Assembly: GCA_964346185.1 (NCBI GenBank)
Contig: CAYFTR010000023.1
Coordinates: forward strand, 1 to 25,756
DNA: 25,756 nt
Direction of reading: 5' to 3'
DNA from: JAAYJS01 sp964346185
GTDB lineage: Bacteria > Bacillota > Clostridia > Eubacteriales > Eubacteriaceae
This document shows, piece after piece, positions 1 through 7,489 of the stretch. Below the pieces are notes generated by a model that did not search any database, was not told where the DNA came from, and worked only from the letters and a program-made list of their open reading frames with translations. The first letter of the stretch is position 1; each line of letters opens with the position of its first letter. Both the position numbers and the translations under genes were made by a program.

Positions 1-1331
1 ACATGTCCCGTATGGGGGAACATATCGACACATTGCACTTCTTTTAAACGATACCCCGCATAGAGGAAAAAGGGCAGGTCTCTTGCCAGGGAGGTGGGTT
101 TACAGGAAACGTAAATAAAGTCTTCCGGTTGAAAGTCTAATATTTTAAAGATGGCTTTGGCGTGAATGCCGTCTCTGGGCGGATCTAAAATAACCAAGTC
201 CGGCGTTTCCTGAAGTGTTTCTATTTTTTTCAAGACGTCGCCTGCAATAAAGGTGCAATTGGTACGTCCGTTAACCCGGGCGTTGGTTTTTGCCGCCTCT
301 ACCGCCGCTTCTACCAGCTCGATTCCCCAAACATGTTCGGCTTTATCCGCCATAATTTGTGCAATGGTACCGGTACCGCAATATAAATCAAAGATATTGC
401 GGCGTTTTTGTTCTCCCGCCATGCGGCGTACAACAGCGTAAAGGGCTTCCGCACCGAGGGTGTTGGTTTGAAAGAACGAAAAAGGAGTAATATCAAATTG
501 CAAATTGCCGATGTTATCGACAATTTTGTCCTGCCCCCATAATAAGGTGGTACCTTCGTCGAGGACAACATCGCCCAAGGTGTCGTTTCGGGTATGTAAA
601 ATACCTTTAACGGTCCCCTCGAGTTTTAAATTTAAAAGTGCATCGACCCAGCCGGCGGTATCGCAAGAGCCCTGTGTGGTGGTTACCAGAAGGATCATAA
701 GTTCGCCGGAGTGTTCGCCTTTTCTGAGCACCAAATTTCTGAGCACGCCTTTGTGGTTTCTGCGGTGGTAGTAGGGTGTGTCTTTAAAGTATGTTTGAGT
801 CAATGCGACAATGCTGTTAAAATCCGAATCACCGATTTCACAACGGCTTGCAGGTACGATGTTAAAGATAGATTTTTTTTCGTGAAAGCCCACACACAAG
901 GGGCCGTCCTTTTGTTGATCTCCGAAGCTGTATTCCATTTTATTGCGATAATGGTAGCGTGCGGGAGAGGGGACAATGGGCAAAAAGGTATAGGGCTCGG
1001 TGACAACATGGTCGATGAGATTTTTGACATAGTCGCTTTTCATTTTTAATTGTTCGTTGTAGTTTAAGTTTAAATAGCGACAACCGCCGCAACGTCCGAA
1101 GACGGGGCATTGTACGGGAACCTGTTTTTCAGAGTTTTTAAGGATCTCTATTATTTTGCCGTAGTATTTTTGTCTGCGTTTTTTAACAATCTGCACCAGA
1201 GCTTTTTGGCCGACCAACCCCTCCTGTAAAATAATTTTGCAGTCTTGACCGTTGTCCGCACCCGTGGCAATCACTTCGTTGGGGAAACGGTAGGAGGTCA
1301 GTTGTACTTCTATTAATTCGCCTTTTTTCAT
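1..1331 (-). CDS. rlmD: 23S rRNA (uracil-5-)-methyltransferase, RlmD/RumA type, 3' end cut by window edge
   Basis: SAM-dependent enzyme of the TrmA/RumA family that makes 5-methyluridine in 23S rRNA. The frame is open from an ATG at 1331 to the window edge (443 complete codons), so probably only about 10-20 C-terminal residues are missing. Residues 1-60 look like a small basic TRAM-type domain. C75, C81 and C84 (CPVFGRCGGC), with C164, fit the family's 4Fe-4S cluster ligands. The SAM-binding motif FDLYCGTGTI starts at residue 314. LDPPRDG follows, then VSCKPTSLARD, whose C410 is the expected catalytic nucleophile. An AGGA ribosome site lies upstream of the start. It is a separate unit from the CarD-family gene: a hairpin terminator and its own promoter lie between them. 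The family is certain; the exact target uridine (RlmD or RlmCD type) cannot be read from sequence. Confidence 0.93.
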   Translation of the reverse strand, partial: MKKGELIEVQLTSYRFPNEVIATGADNGQDCKIILQEGLVGQKALVQIVKKRRQKYYGKIIEILKNSEKQVPVQCPVFGRCGGCRYLNLNYNEQLKMKSDYVKNLIDHVVTEPYTFLPIVPSPARYHYRNKMEYSFGDQQKDGPLCVGFHEKKSIFNIVPASRCEIGDSDFNSIVALTQTYFKDTPYYHRRNHKGVLRNLVLRKGEHSGELMILLVTTTQGSCDTAGWVDALLNLKLEGTVKGILHTRNDTLGDVVLDEGTTLLWGQDKIVDNIGNLQFDITPFSFFQTNTLGAEALYAVVRRMAGEQKRRNIFDLYCGTGTIAQIMADKAEHVWGIELVEAAVEAAKTNARVNGRTNCTFIAGDVLKKIETLQETPDLVILDPPRDGIHAKAIFKILDFQPEDFIYVSCKPTSLARDLPFFLYAGYRLKEVQCVDMFPHTGH

Positions 1332-1369
1332 TTTTTATCCTATCTGTTGTTTTGTTGCTGTTTTTATTT

Positions 1370-1398
1370 ATTCTAACATTCGTCCGGAGTAGCAACAA
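1370..1398 (-). promoter_or_regulatory. Predicted sigma-A promoter for rlmD
   Basis: On the minus strand TTGTTG (1393-1398) is separated by 17 nt from TAGAAT (1370-1375), which is preceded by TGT to make an extended -10. The -35 is weak. The same TGTTAGAATA core is used in the degV promoter. It lies between the upstream terminator and the rlmD start, giving a leader of about 30 nt. Confidence 0.55.
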
Positions 1399-1431
1399 CA
1401 GAGGTCAAGGAAGTTGCGAAAAAATTTCAAT

Positions 1432-1488
1432 AAAAAAAGATAACAGTCGCACCGGGAGGATATCCGGATGCGGTTGTTATCTTTTTTT
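1432..1488 (-). terminator. Rho-independent terminator of the CarD-family gene
   Basis: Long inverted repeat. Outer arms at 1432-1445 and 1475-1488 pair perfectly (A-run plus GATAACA with TGTTATC plus T-run). Inner arms CGCA/TGCG and CCGG/CCGG extend the stem. A seven-base T run follows on the minus strand. It starts 30 nt past the CarD-family stop codon and separates that gene from rlmD. It is symmetrical enough to work on both strands. Confidence 0.85.
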
Positions 1489-1517
1489 ATTGGCTATTGT
1501 TGGATCGTTTTAGTAGC

Positions 1518-1994
1518 TTATACGAGTCTTTTTTCGATGGTTTCCAAGGCTTCTTCCTTGGTTTTATCGCAGACCAATACAATTTCGCTTGCCAAAAACC
1601 GTTTGGATTTCTTCAGCATATGTCTTTCACCGCTGGAGAGAGGCTTTTTTTTGTCTAATTGTGTTAAGTTTTTTACAACGGACGCCACTTCAAAAAAGTT
1701 TCCGGTTTTCAAAATGTCCATGTTTTTTTCGTAACGGCGGTTCCAATCCTTATCCATTTTGTCCATATCGCCTTCCATAGACGCCAAGCCTTCTTTTAGA
1801 GACTCTCTGGAATTAATCGGGCGAATGCCGATTTCCTGTGCCTTTGCGACGGGAACGGTAATTTCCATTTGTTCCGATGTAATTTCCATCTGGTAAAAGA
1901 GTTCATCGCACCCGAACAGGTTCATTTCCAAGATATCGGTAATAACACCGGCACCGTGCAAAGGATACACCACCTTGTCGCCAATCGAAAACAT
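1518..1994 (-). CDS. CarD family RNA polymerase-interacting regulator
   Basis: 158-residue protein. Its N-terminus (MFSIGDKVVYPLHGAGVI) is the classic opening of the CarD/CdnL/TRCF RNA-polymerase-interacting domain, which binds the beta subunit and stabilises open promoter complexes. Residues from about 60 onward are a helical, charged domain expected to touch DNA just upstream of the -10. The start was put at the ATG at 1994. A TTG at 2006 in the same frame directly abuts the AAGGAGG ribosome site (zero spacing), so it was not used; the chosen ATG sits a rather long 12 nt from that site. At least two promoter-like sequences and a perfect inverted repeat precede the gene, which suggests independent control. 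Members of this family often act in stress or rRNA transcription; which applies here is not visible. Confidence 0.9.
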   Translation of the reverse strand: MFSIGDKVVYPLHGAGVITDILEMNLFGCDELFYQMEITSEQMEITVPVAKAQEIGIRPINSRESLKEGLASMEGDMDKMDKDWNRRYEKNMDILKTGNFFEVASVVKNLTQLDKKKPLSSGERHMLKKSKRFLASEIVLVCDKTKEEALETIEKRLV

Positions 1995-2037
1995 AATCCT
2001 GCTCAACCTCCTTATATATCTGTATAGTATTCAGGTT

Positions 2038-2066
2038 TTTATAGGCAGCCTGTGAACCTTTGTCAT
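2038..2066 (-). promoter_or_regulatory. Predicted proximal promoter of the CarD-family gene
   Basis: On the minus strand ATGACA (2061-2066, one mismatch to TTGACA) is 17 nt from TATAAA (2038-2043). It would give a leader of about 35 nt that includes the AAGGAGG ribosome site. Confidence 0.65.
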
Positions 2067-2074
2067 GCATTTGA

Positions 2075-2094
2075 ATTGTCGATTTTTCGACAAT
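2075..2094. repeat. Perfect 8-bp inverted repeat, candidate operator
   Basis: ATTGTCGA at 2075-2082 and TCGACAAT at 2087-2094 form a perfect inverted repeat with a TTTT spacer. It lies just upstream of the proximal -35 and downstream of the distal promoters of the CarD-family gene. It has no T run after it that would make a normal terminator, so an operator is possible; an RNA hairpin in the longer transcripts is the alternative. Confidence 0.5.
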
Positions 2095-2100
2095 AACATT

Positions 2101-2109
2101 ATTATAACA
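2101..2109 (-). promoter_or_regulatory. Possible middle promoter (extended -10) of the CarD-family gene
   Basis: Minus-strand TGTTATAAT is a perfect extended -10. The sequence 17 nt upstream is TTGTTT, a poor -35. Because the region is A/T rich, this may be chance. Confidence 0.35.
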
Positions 2110-2132
2110 CAAAAACAAAAGCAAAACAAATT

Positions 2133-2161
2133 AGTATATATGATTTCGTTTTGACAGTCAA
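2133..2161 (-). promoter_or_regulatory. Predicted distal promoter of the CarD-family gene
   Basis: Minus-strand TTGACT (2156-2161) is 17 nt from TATACT (2133-2138), each with one mismatch to consensus. The -35 is part of a palindrome, TTGACAGTCAA (2151-2161), that also presents TTGACA on the plus strand. No gene lies on the plus strand to use it. Confidence 0.6.
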
Positions 2162-2257
2162 GCGTTTTTTACGAATGATGGAACTTAATTTTTTGTGACG
2201 TGATATAATCGCGACGGAAACCTCAAAAGGCGAAGGGTGTCGGCATTGGGTTACTTT

Positions 2258-2929
2258 TTAAAGTTTTATGGCTTCAATACCGTGGATTTTAAGGCCTTTG
2301 CCATGGAACATGGTTTCGTGTTCCGTGGCAATATTGTTCTCGAAAGGGTGACCTGTCGGGTTCTGTGCCAAGTAGTGATACAAATCGTCGGTATCAAAGG
2401 TCAGTTTAAAATGTTCTTCGATAAAATATTTTTTGGAGGCGGTGTAAAGGTTAGCGTTATCGGTTTTAAAGCGAATAAAACCGCCGGGTTTTAAAAATGT
2501 TTTGTATTGTGCGAGTTGTCTGGGGTGGGTTAACCTTTTTTTCCATTGGCGGGTTTTGGGCCACGGGTTACAAAAATTGATAAATATGCCGTCTACAACA
2601 TCGTTTTGCCCAAAAATATCCGAAATTCGGGTAATATCGTAGGCGGTTAAACGCACATTGTTCGGGTGCTTGCCGCAGGTTTGTTCGATATTTCGTTTTG
2701 CCAAGCCCAACATGGCGTCGATAAGGTCAACGGCTATAAAATTGTATTGAGGGTATTGCTGAGCCATTCGGGAAATAAAAAAACCTTTTCCACAGCCCAA
2801 TTCCAAATACAGGGGTCGGGATGTGTGGAAGGCTTCGTACCAGCGGTTATGGTAAGCTTTCGGGTGATCGATAACAAAAGCGGCCTCTTTCAGTTCTTGT
2901 TTTGCCCATGGTTTCGGTCGAATGTGCAT
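2258..2929 (-). CDS. trmB: tRNA (guanine-N7-)-methyltransferase
   Basis: 223 residues, the usual size for TrmB, which makes m7G46 in the tRNA variable loop using SAM. The SAM-binding loop is ELGCGKG at 43-49. The family signature reads NFCNPWPK at 118-125, followed by KKRLTHPRQ and FKTDNANLY. The Asp common in DPWPK is Asn at residue 121, and the C-terminal signature reads TEHE rather than TxYE. As far as I recall similar variants exist in clostridial homologues, so this need not mean loss of activity. The start is ATG at 2929, only 11 nt after the degV stop with a weak ribosome site, so it is probably co-transcribed and coupled with degV. No hairpin is obvious after its stop, so some transcripts may continue into the CarD-family gene. 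Confidence 0.93.
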   Translation of the reverse strand: MHIRPKPWAKQELKEAAFVIDHPKAYHNRWYEAFHTSRPLYLELGCGKGFFISRMAQQYPQYNFIAVDLIDAMLGLAKRNIEQTCGKHPNNVRLTAYDITRISDIFGQNDVVDGIFINFCNPWPKTRQWKKRLTHPRQLAQYKTFLKPGGFIRFKTDNANLYTASKKYFIEEHFKLTFDTDDLYHYLAQNPTGHPFENNIATEHETMFHGKGLKIHGIEAIKL

Positions 2930-2940
2930 GTGGTTCTCTC

Positions 2941-3831
2941 TTATAAAACGGAAATGTAGTTGTCGGGTAAGGCGTCAAAGAAACAAATGCCCAAGCTTTG
3001 AGGTCCGATATGGGTCGTTAAGGCGGAACCCGCACCGGCCTCGGGGATGATAAATTTGGTGATGCCTAATTCTTTATATAATTTTTGTCGCATTTTTTCC
3101 TGTGCGTCTTCGTTGGTTGCCTGAATGAAACCGACAATTTGCCGGGTATTGTCGCCGATGCCCGAGGCGGTGACTTCATAGATACGCTTTAAGGCCTTTT
3201 TTTGACCGCGTACCTTATCGAACAAGGTAATCATACCGTTTTCGAAGCAAAGTACAGGTACAATTTTTAACATGGAGCCGATAGCGGCAACACTTTTGGA
3301 GATACGCCCCCCGGCAGCCAACCATCGGATATCACCGACTACAAAATAAATATTAAGGTGATCCGCCAGTTGACGCATGGTTGAAACAATCGTATCGAAG
3401 GGGGTATCCAACCGAGCGTGTTTTAAACCCTGATGGAGAATTAACGCCATGCCTGTGGTACAGGAGAGCGAATCCACCACGGCGATCTTGCGGTCGGGGT
3501 AACGTTTTTTAAGCTCTTCGGCAGCTATTACGCCGGATTCGTAACATCCCGATAACTTTGAAGAAATCGTTAAGTAAATAATATCCCGTCCCTGCTCCAA
3601 ATAAGGGGTCATGGCTTTTATAACGACAGCCGGCGTAATTTGTGACGTTTTCGGGAACAGGCTGTGGTTTTGTTTTACGTGGGAGATAATCATCTCCTGG
3701 GAGATGTCAATACGGTCATAATATGTTTTTTCACCGATATTAACGGGAATAGGTAGGATTTCAACTTCCTTAAAAATGGGGTTTGTACGTTGTAAGTCGC
3801 AAGTTGAGTCTACAAAAAATTGAATGGACAC
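2941..3831 (-). CDS. DegV family fatty-acid-binding protein
   Basis: 296 residues with the DegV fold. The N-terminal FFVDSTCDL strand is typical, as are the early phrases LPIPVNIGEKTYYD, the TISSKLSGCYESG ligand-binding loop and the mid-protein motif AAGGRISKS. DegV proteins bind a fatty acid; as FakB they present it to the kinase FakA for phosphorylation and entry to phospholipids. No fakA gene is in this window, so the FakB role is inferred from family only. The start is GTG at 3831 with an AAAGGAG ribosome site 7 nt upstream. It is the first gene of a degV-trmB unit, driven by a strong promoter that overlaps the tex promoter. Confidence 0.93.
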   Translation of the reverse strand: MSIQFFVDSTCDLQRTNPIFKEVEILPIPVNIGEKTYYDRIDISQEMIISHVKQNHSLFPKTSQITPAVVIKAMTPYLEQGRDIIYLTISSKLSGCYESGVIAAEELKKRYPDRKIAVVDSLSCTTGMALILHQGLKHARLDTPFDTIVSTMRQLADHLNIYFVVGDIRWLAAGGRISKSVAAIGSMLKIVPVLCFENGMITLFDKVRGQKKALKRIYEVTASGIGDNTRQIVGFIQATNEDAQEKMRQKLYKELGITKFIIPEAGAGSALTTHIGPQSLGICFFDALPDNYISVL

Positions 3832-3867
3832 AGGTTTGCTCCTTTATATTGTTTATAATGATATACT

Positions 3868-3896
3868 ATTCTAACATAAGCGAAGGTGCTTGACAA
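3868..3896 (-). promoter_or_regulatory. Predicted degV promoter
   Basis: Minus-strand TTGTCA (3891-3896) is 17 nt from TAGAAT (3868-3873), and TGT precedes the -10. Each hexamer differs from consensus at one position. Its -35 overlaps the tex -35 by five bases on the opposite strand. Confidence 0.75.
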
Positions 3897-3918
3897 CGCA
3901 AGGACTTTTATGTAAAAG
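3890..3918 (+). promoter_or_regulatory. Predicted tex promoter
   Basis: Perfect TTGACA at 3890-3895 and TAAAAG at 3913-3918, 17 nt apart. The predicted leader is about 30 nt with AGGGGG at 3944-3949. The -10 is only moderate (4 of 6). Confidence 0.65.
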
Positions 3919-3954
3919 TGATGAGATGACAGAAAAGATTTATAGGGGGTCGCC

Positions 3955-6087
3955 TTGAACCATATTCATCAACGCATAGCAAAAGAACTGAACATTACGG
4001 AAAAGCAGGTGGTTGCCGCCGTTACCTTAATTGACGAAGGCAACACCGTGCCGTTTATTGCCCGCTATCGGAAGGAAGTAACCGGTAATCTGGATGACGA
4101 TACACTTAGAGATTTGAGTGAACGTTTGGATTATTTGCGAAAGCTCGAAAAACGTCAGAATGAAATTATAACCGCCATCGCGGAGCAAGGCAAATTAACG
4201 GAAGATTTGAAAGCGGCAATTCTTTCGGCGCAAATGCTCCAGGAAGTCGAAGACCTGTACCTGCCCTACAAACAAAAACGAAAAACCAGAGCCTCCATCG
4301 CACGCGCCCGGGGATTGGAACCCCTGGCACAAATGCTTTACGAGCAACAACTCGGGGATGACGAACTTTTAGAGAGGGCATCGGCGTTTTTAGGGGAAGA
4401 AGTCGCCACCGCGGAGGACGCCGTAAAAGGGGCACAGGACATTGTCGCCGAAGATGTCTCCGACAATGCCGAACATCGCAAAATGTTGCGTCATAAAATC
4501 GGGGATCAGGGTAAAATAGTATCTTCCGTTACTAAAGATTACGCGGAAGATAAAAACGAGTTTCACCAATACTACGATTATCAGGAAGCGGTTAAAAGCA
4601 TTGCCAATCACCGTATCCTCGCCATTAACAGAGGGGAAAGCCGCGGTGTGCTGTCCGTAAAAATCGAAGAAAGTGTCGGTGAGACCTATCTGTTGCAATC
4701 GGAATTAAAGGATAAAACCCGTCACTATATGGCGGAGGCTTTAAGAGATGCCTATAAACGGCTTATATTTCCTTCCATCGAGCGGGAAATTCGCGCGGCA
4801 TTAAAGGAACGGGCGGAAAGAGCCGCTATTCAAACCTTTGCCACGAATTTAAAAGAACTGCTGATGCAGCCGCCCTTTAAAGACAAGGTGACCCTGGGGC
4901 TGGATCCGGGCTACCGAACCGGGTGCAAGGTGGCGGTGCTGGGTGCCATGGGTGAGCTTTTGGACACCGCAACCATCTACCCCACGCCGCCTAAAAAAGA
5001 TATCGCAAAATCGGAAAAAGTTGTTTTGAACTTTATTCATCGCTATCAGGTTAATTTAATTGCCATCGGCAACGGTACCGCCTCCAGAGAATCCGAAACC
5101 TTTATAGCGGATTTGCTTAAAAAGACCGAACACCCCGTGGAGTACATGGTGGTTAACGAAGCGGGTGCTTCGATATATTCGGCATCAGCCTTGGGGGCGC
5201 AGGAGTACCCGCAATTAGACGTTTCCTTAAGGGGGGCGGTTTCCATTGCGGGACGCCTGCAGGATCCCTTATCCGAACTGGTTAAGATCGATCCGAAGCA
5301 CATCGGGGTGGGGCAATACCAGCATGATGTCAACCAGAAAGAACTTGGTAAAGCTCTCGACGATACGGTGGAAGATGCGGTCAATAAAGTCGGCGTTTAT
5401 GTTAACCGTGCTTCCAAACCCTTGTTGCAATACGTTTCGGGTATTTCCAAAAGCGTTGCCGACAACATCATTGCCTGTCGGGAAACACAGGGTAAATTTA
5501 AAAACCGTCGGGAACTCAAAAAAGTAAAGGGCTTGGGTCCGAAGGCTTTTGAACAATGTGCCGGATTTTTGCGTATTGACGACGGCGACGAGTTTTTGGA
5601 TAACACGGGTGTTCACCCCGAGTCCTATTCGGTTGCAAAAACACTGATGTCGGAACTGGGTTTGACCGCCGCGGATTTAAAAAACAATCGCAAAAAAGAA
5701 GGGGAGAGACTCTCGGTGCCCGTTAAAGAAATGGCGGAAAAATTAGGTATCGGCGAGCCGACACTCAGGGACATTATAACGGAGCTTCAAAAACCCGGAC
5801 GAGACCCGAGGGATTCGGCACCGAAGCCCTATTTAAAATCCGAAGCGATGGATATCAAAGATATTAAAGAAGGGATGGAAATGACGGGGACCGTTCGCAA
5901 TGTGGTGGACTTCGGAGCTTTTGTGGACATCGGCGTTCATCAGGACGGTTTGGTACACATCTCTCAAATTTCCGAACGCTATATTACACACCCCTCGGAG
6001 GTGCTTTCCGTGGGCGATGTGGTTTCCGTTAAGGTGATTTCTCTGGATTTGGACAGAATGCGTATCGGTTTAACTATGCGTTATTAA
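3955..6087 (+). CDS. tex: Tex family RNA-binding transcription accessory protein
   Basis: 710 residues, full length for Tex (YhgF family), a conserved RNA/nucleic-acid-binding factor linked to transcription and RNA turnover. The N-terminus (INHIH-like opening, then TVPFIARYRKEVTG) is typical. A YqgF/RNase H-like domain begins near LGLDPGYRTGCKVAV (about residue 314). Helix-hairpin-helix segments lie around 490-540 (GISKSVADNI, then KVKGLGPKAFEQC). An S1 RNA-binding domain closes the protein at about 640-708 (GTVRNVVDFGAFVDIG, DGLVHISQIS). The start is a TTG, chosen because AGGGGG sits 5 nt upstream and the alignment to family N-termini begins there. It is transcribed alone and ends at a strong bidirectional terminator. 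Confidence 0.96.
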   Translation: MNHIHQRIAKELNITEKQVVAAVTLIDEGNTVPFIARYRKEVTGNLDDDTLRDLSERLDYLRKLEKRQNEIITAIAEQGKLTEDLKAAILSAQMLQEVEDLYLPYKQKRKTRASIARARGLEPLAQMLYEQQLGDDELLERASAFLGEEVATAEDAVKGAQDIVAEDVSDNAEHRKMLRHKIGDQGKIVSSVTKDYAEDKNEFHQYYDYQEAVKSIANHRILAINRGESRGVLSVKIEESVGETYLLQSELKDKTRHYMAEALRDAYKRLIFPSIEREIRAALKERAERAAIQTFATNLKELLMQPPFKDKVTLGLDPGYRTGCKVAVLGAMGELLDTATIYPTPPKKDIAKSEKVVLNFIHRYQVNLIAIGNGTASRESETFIADLLKKTEHPVEYMVVNEAGASIYSASALGAQEYPQLDVSLRGAVSIAGRLQDPLSELVKIDPKHIGVGQYQHDVNQKELGKALDDTVEDAVNKVGVYVNRASKPLLQYVSGISKSVADNIIACRETQGKFKNRRELKKVKGLGPKAFEQCAGFLRIDDGDEFLDNTGVHPESYSVAKTLMSELGLTAADLKNNRKKEGERLSVPVKEMAEKLGIGEPTLRDIITELQKPGRDPRDSAPKPYLKSEAMDIKDIKEGMEMTGTVRNVVDFGAFVDIGVHQDGLVHISQISERYITHPSEVLSVGDVVSVKVISLDLDRMRIGLTMRY

Positions 6088-6091
6088 GTGT

Positions 6092-6135
6092 AAAAAAACA
6101 GCCCCGTACCGAAAGTTTCGGACAGGGCTGTTTTT
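6092..6135. terminator. Bidirectional terminator between tex and folC
   Basis: Arms AAAAACAGCCC (6094-6104) and GGGCTGTTTTT (6125-6135) enclose an inner CCGAAA/TTTCGG stem. A T run follows on the plus strand and a seven-base T run on the minus strand. It sits 4 nt after tex and 40 nt beyond the convergent folC stop, so it can serve both. Confidence 0.92.
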
Positions 6136-6174
6136 AAAAGTGCTGCACTAAGAAAAACTTACCGATTATCATTG

Positions 6175-7488
6175 TTAATAATTTTTAACGGGGATGTGTT
6201 TTTTAAGCTCTGTACGCACCACGCCGATCATATACAATGATCCGACAAAAACGTTAAGCCTGTCGGGGTCGGAGAAGTCCAAGCTTGCAACCGCTTCTTC
6301 AATGGTCGCATAAAAGTTAACTTCCAATTGGTAGAGTTCGCGAATATGTGCCGCCATTTTTTCGGCGGGCATGGCACGATCGCTCTCCGGGGTGAGGGTA
6401 TGCACCGCCTCCGACAGAGGCATCAGCAACGCCAAAGCCGCATCGATATCCTTATCTTCCAACATGCCGAAGTACAGGTTCATCTTTCGACCGGGGAAGT
6501 AAGCATGAATATTTTCCACAAAGGCGGCGATACCGCCGGGGTTGTGGGCGCCGTCAATCAATACGATGGGGTTTCGGTGTAAAATTTCAAAACGTCCGGG
6601 AAACACCAAGTCTCTTAAAGCGTCTTCGATAGCCTGCTTCGGCAAGTGATAGCCCGCCGCGCGCAATCGGGCGACGGTCTTTAATACCACTGCCGCGTTG
6701 CTGAGTTGGTGATGTCCCAAAAGGGACAGTTTAAAGGTGCCTAAGTCCGGGAGATCTTCTCCGGTGTAGTTTAAAACCTGACCGTCGATGTCTTCACTTA
6801 AACGGGTCAGCACACCGGGGTCGGCAAGCTCAAAATTTGCACCGACGGCATCGGCTTGTTTTTTAAAAACATCAATGACCGCTTGGCTTTGAGGGTAGGC
6901 AATAGCGGTACTGCCGGTTTTAATGATGGCTGCTTTTTCCGCTGCAATGGCCTCCAAGGTGCCGCCCAGATAGTCCATGTGGTCCAGACTGATACTCATT
7001 AAAATACAAATGAGCGGTGCGGGGAGACTGTTGGTGGCGTCCAAACGTCCGCCCATGCCTACTTCCACCACACAGATATCGGTTTTTTTATGTTTAAAAT
7101 ATAAAAATGCCAAAGCGGTTTCGATTTCAAAACCGGTGGGATGGGGGTGACCTTGTGCAACCAGTGCTTCGCAGGCGGTTTTAACACGGTCGGTCATGGC
7201 GACTAAATCTGTCCCGCTGATGGGTACGGTGTTTAAACGAACCCGTTCGTTAAACACTTCCAATGCCGGAGAGGTATAGGTACCGACAGTGTAACCGGCA
7301 CAGGTTAATATTTTGGAGAGCATGGTGCAAACCGATCCTTTGCCGTTGGTACCCGCTACATGAACGGTTGTTAAATCGAGATGGGGGTTGCCCAATTTTT
7401 CAAGCAAGAGGGTAATACTTTCCAAACCAAGACGGATACCGAACTTCCCCTTGGATTCTATAAAATCGATGGTTTCTTTTTCGTTCAT
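6175..7488 (-). CDS. folC: Bifunctional folylpolyglutamate synthase/dihydrofolate synthase
   Basis: 437 residues, the usual length for FolC, a cytoplasmic Mur-ligase-type enzyme that joins glutamate to dihydropteroate and to folates with ATP. The P-loop GTNGKGS is at 46-52. EVGMGGRLDATN, LDHMDYLGGT, AAEKAAIIK and LIDGAHNPGG follow in the family order. The frame runs 10 codons further upstream into the preceding gene, but the ATG at 7488 gives the typical N-terminus (MNEKETIDFI) and lies 1 nt after the upstream stop, so translational coupling is likely; no good ribosome site is visible. Whether it has both activities or only the synthase one cannot be told from sequence. Its neighbour makes 5,10-methenyl-THF, so the pair forms a folate unit. 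Confidence 0.95.
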   Translation of the reverse strand: MNEKETIDFIESKGKFGIRLGLESITLLLEKLGNPHLDLTTVHVAGTNGKGSVCTMLSKILTCAGYTVGTYTSPALEVFNERVRLNTVPISGTDLVAMTDRVKTACEALVAQGHPHPTGFEIETALAFLYFKHKKTDICVVEVGMGGRLDATNSLPAPLICILMSISLDHMDYLGGTLEAIAAEKAAIIKTGSTAIAYPQSQAVIDVFKKQADAVGANFELADPGVLTRLSEDIDGQVLNYTGEDLPDLGTFKLSLLGHHQLSNAAVVLKTVARLRAAGYHLPKQAIEDALRDLVFPGRFEILHRNPIVLIDGAHNPGGIAAFVENIHAYFPGRKMNLYFGMLEDKDIDAALALLMPLSEAVHTLTPESDRAMPAEKMAAHIRELYQLEVNFYATIEEAVASLDFSDPDRLNVFVGSLYMIGVVRTELKKHIPVKNY

Positions 7489-7489
7489 A

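Noticed and set aside
1995..2006. TTG at 2006 as the start of the CarD-family gene
   Set aside because: It directly abuts the AAGGAGG ribosome site, leaving no spacing; the ATG at 1994 matches family N-termini.
2201..2209. A plus-strand extended -10 (TGATATAAT) upstream of the 3' end of trmB
   Set aside because: No -35 at the right distance and no plus-strand gene downstream; an antisense RNA is possible but unsupported.
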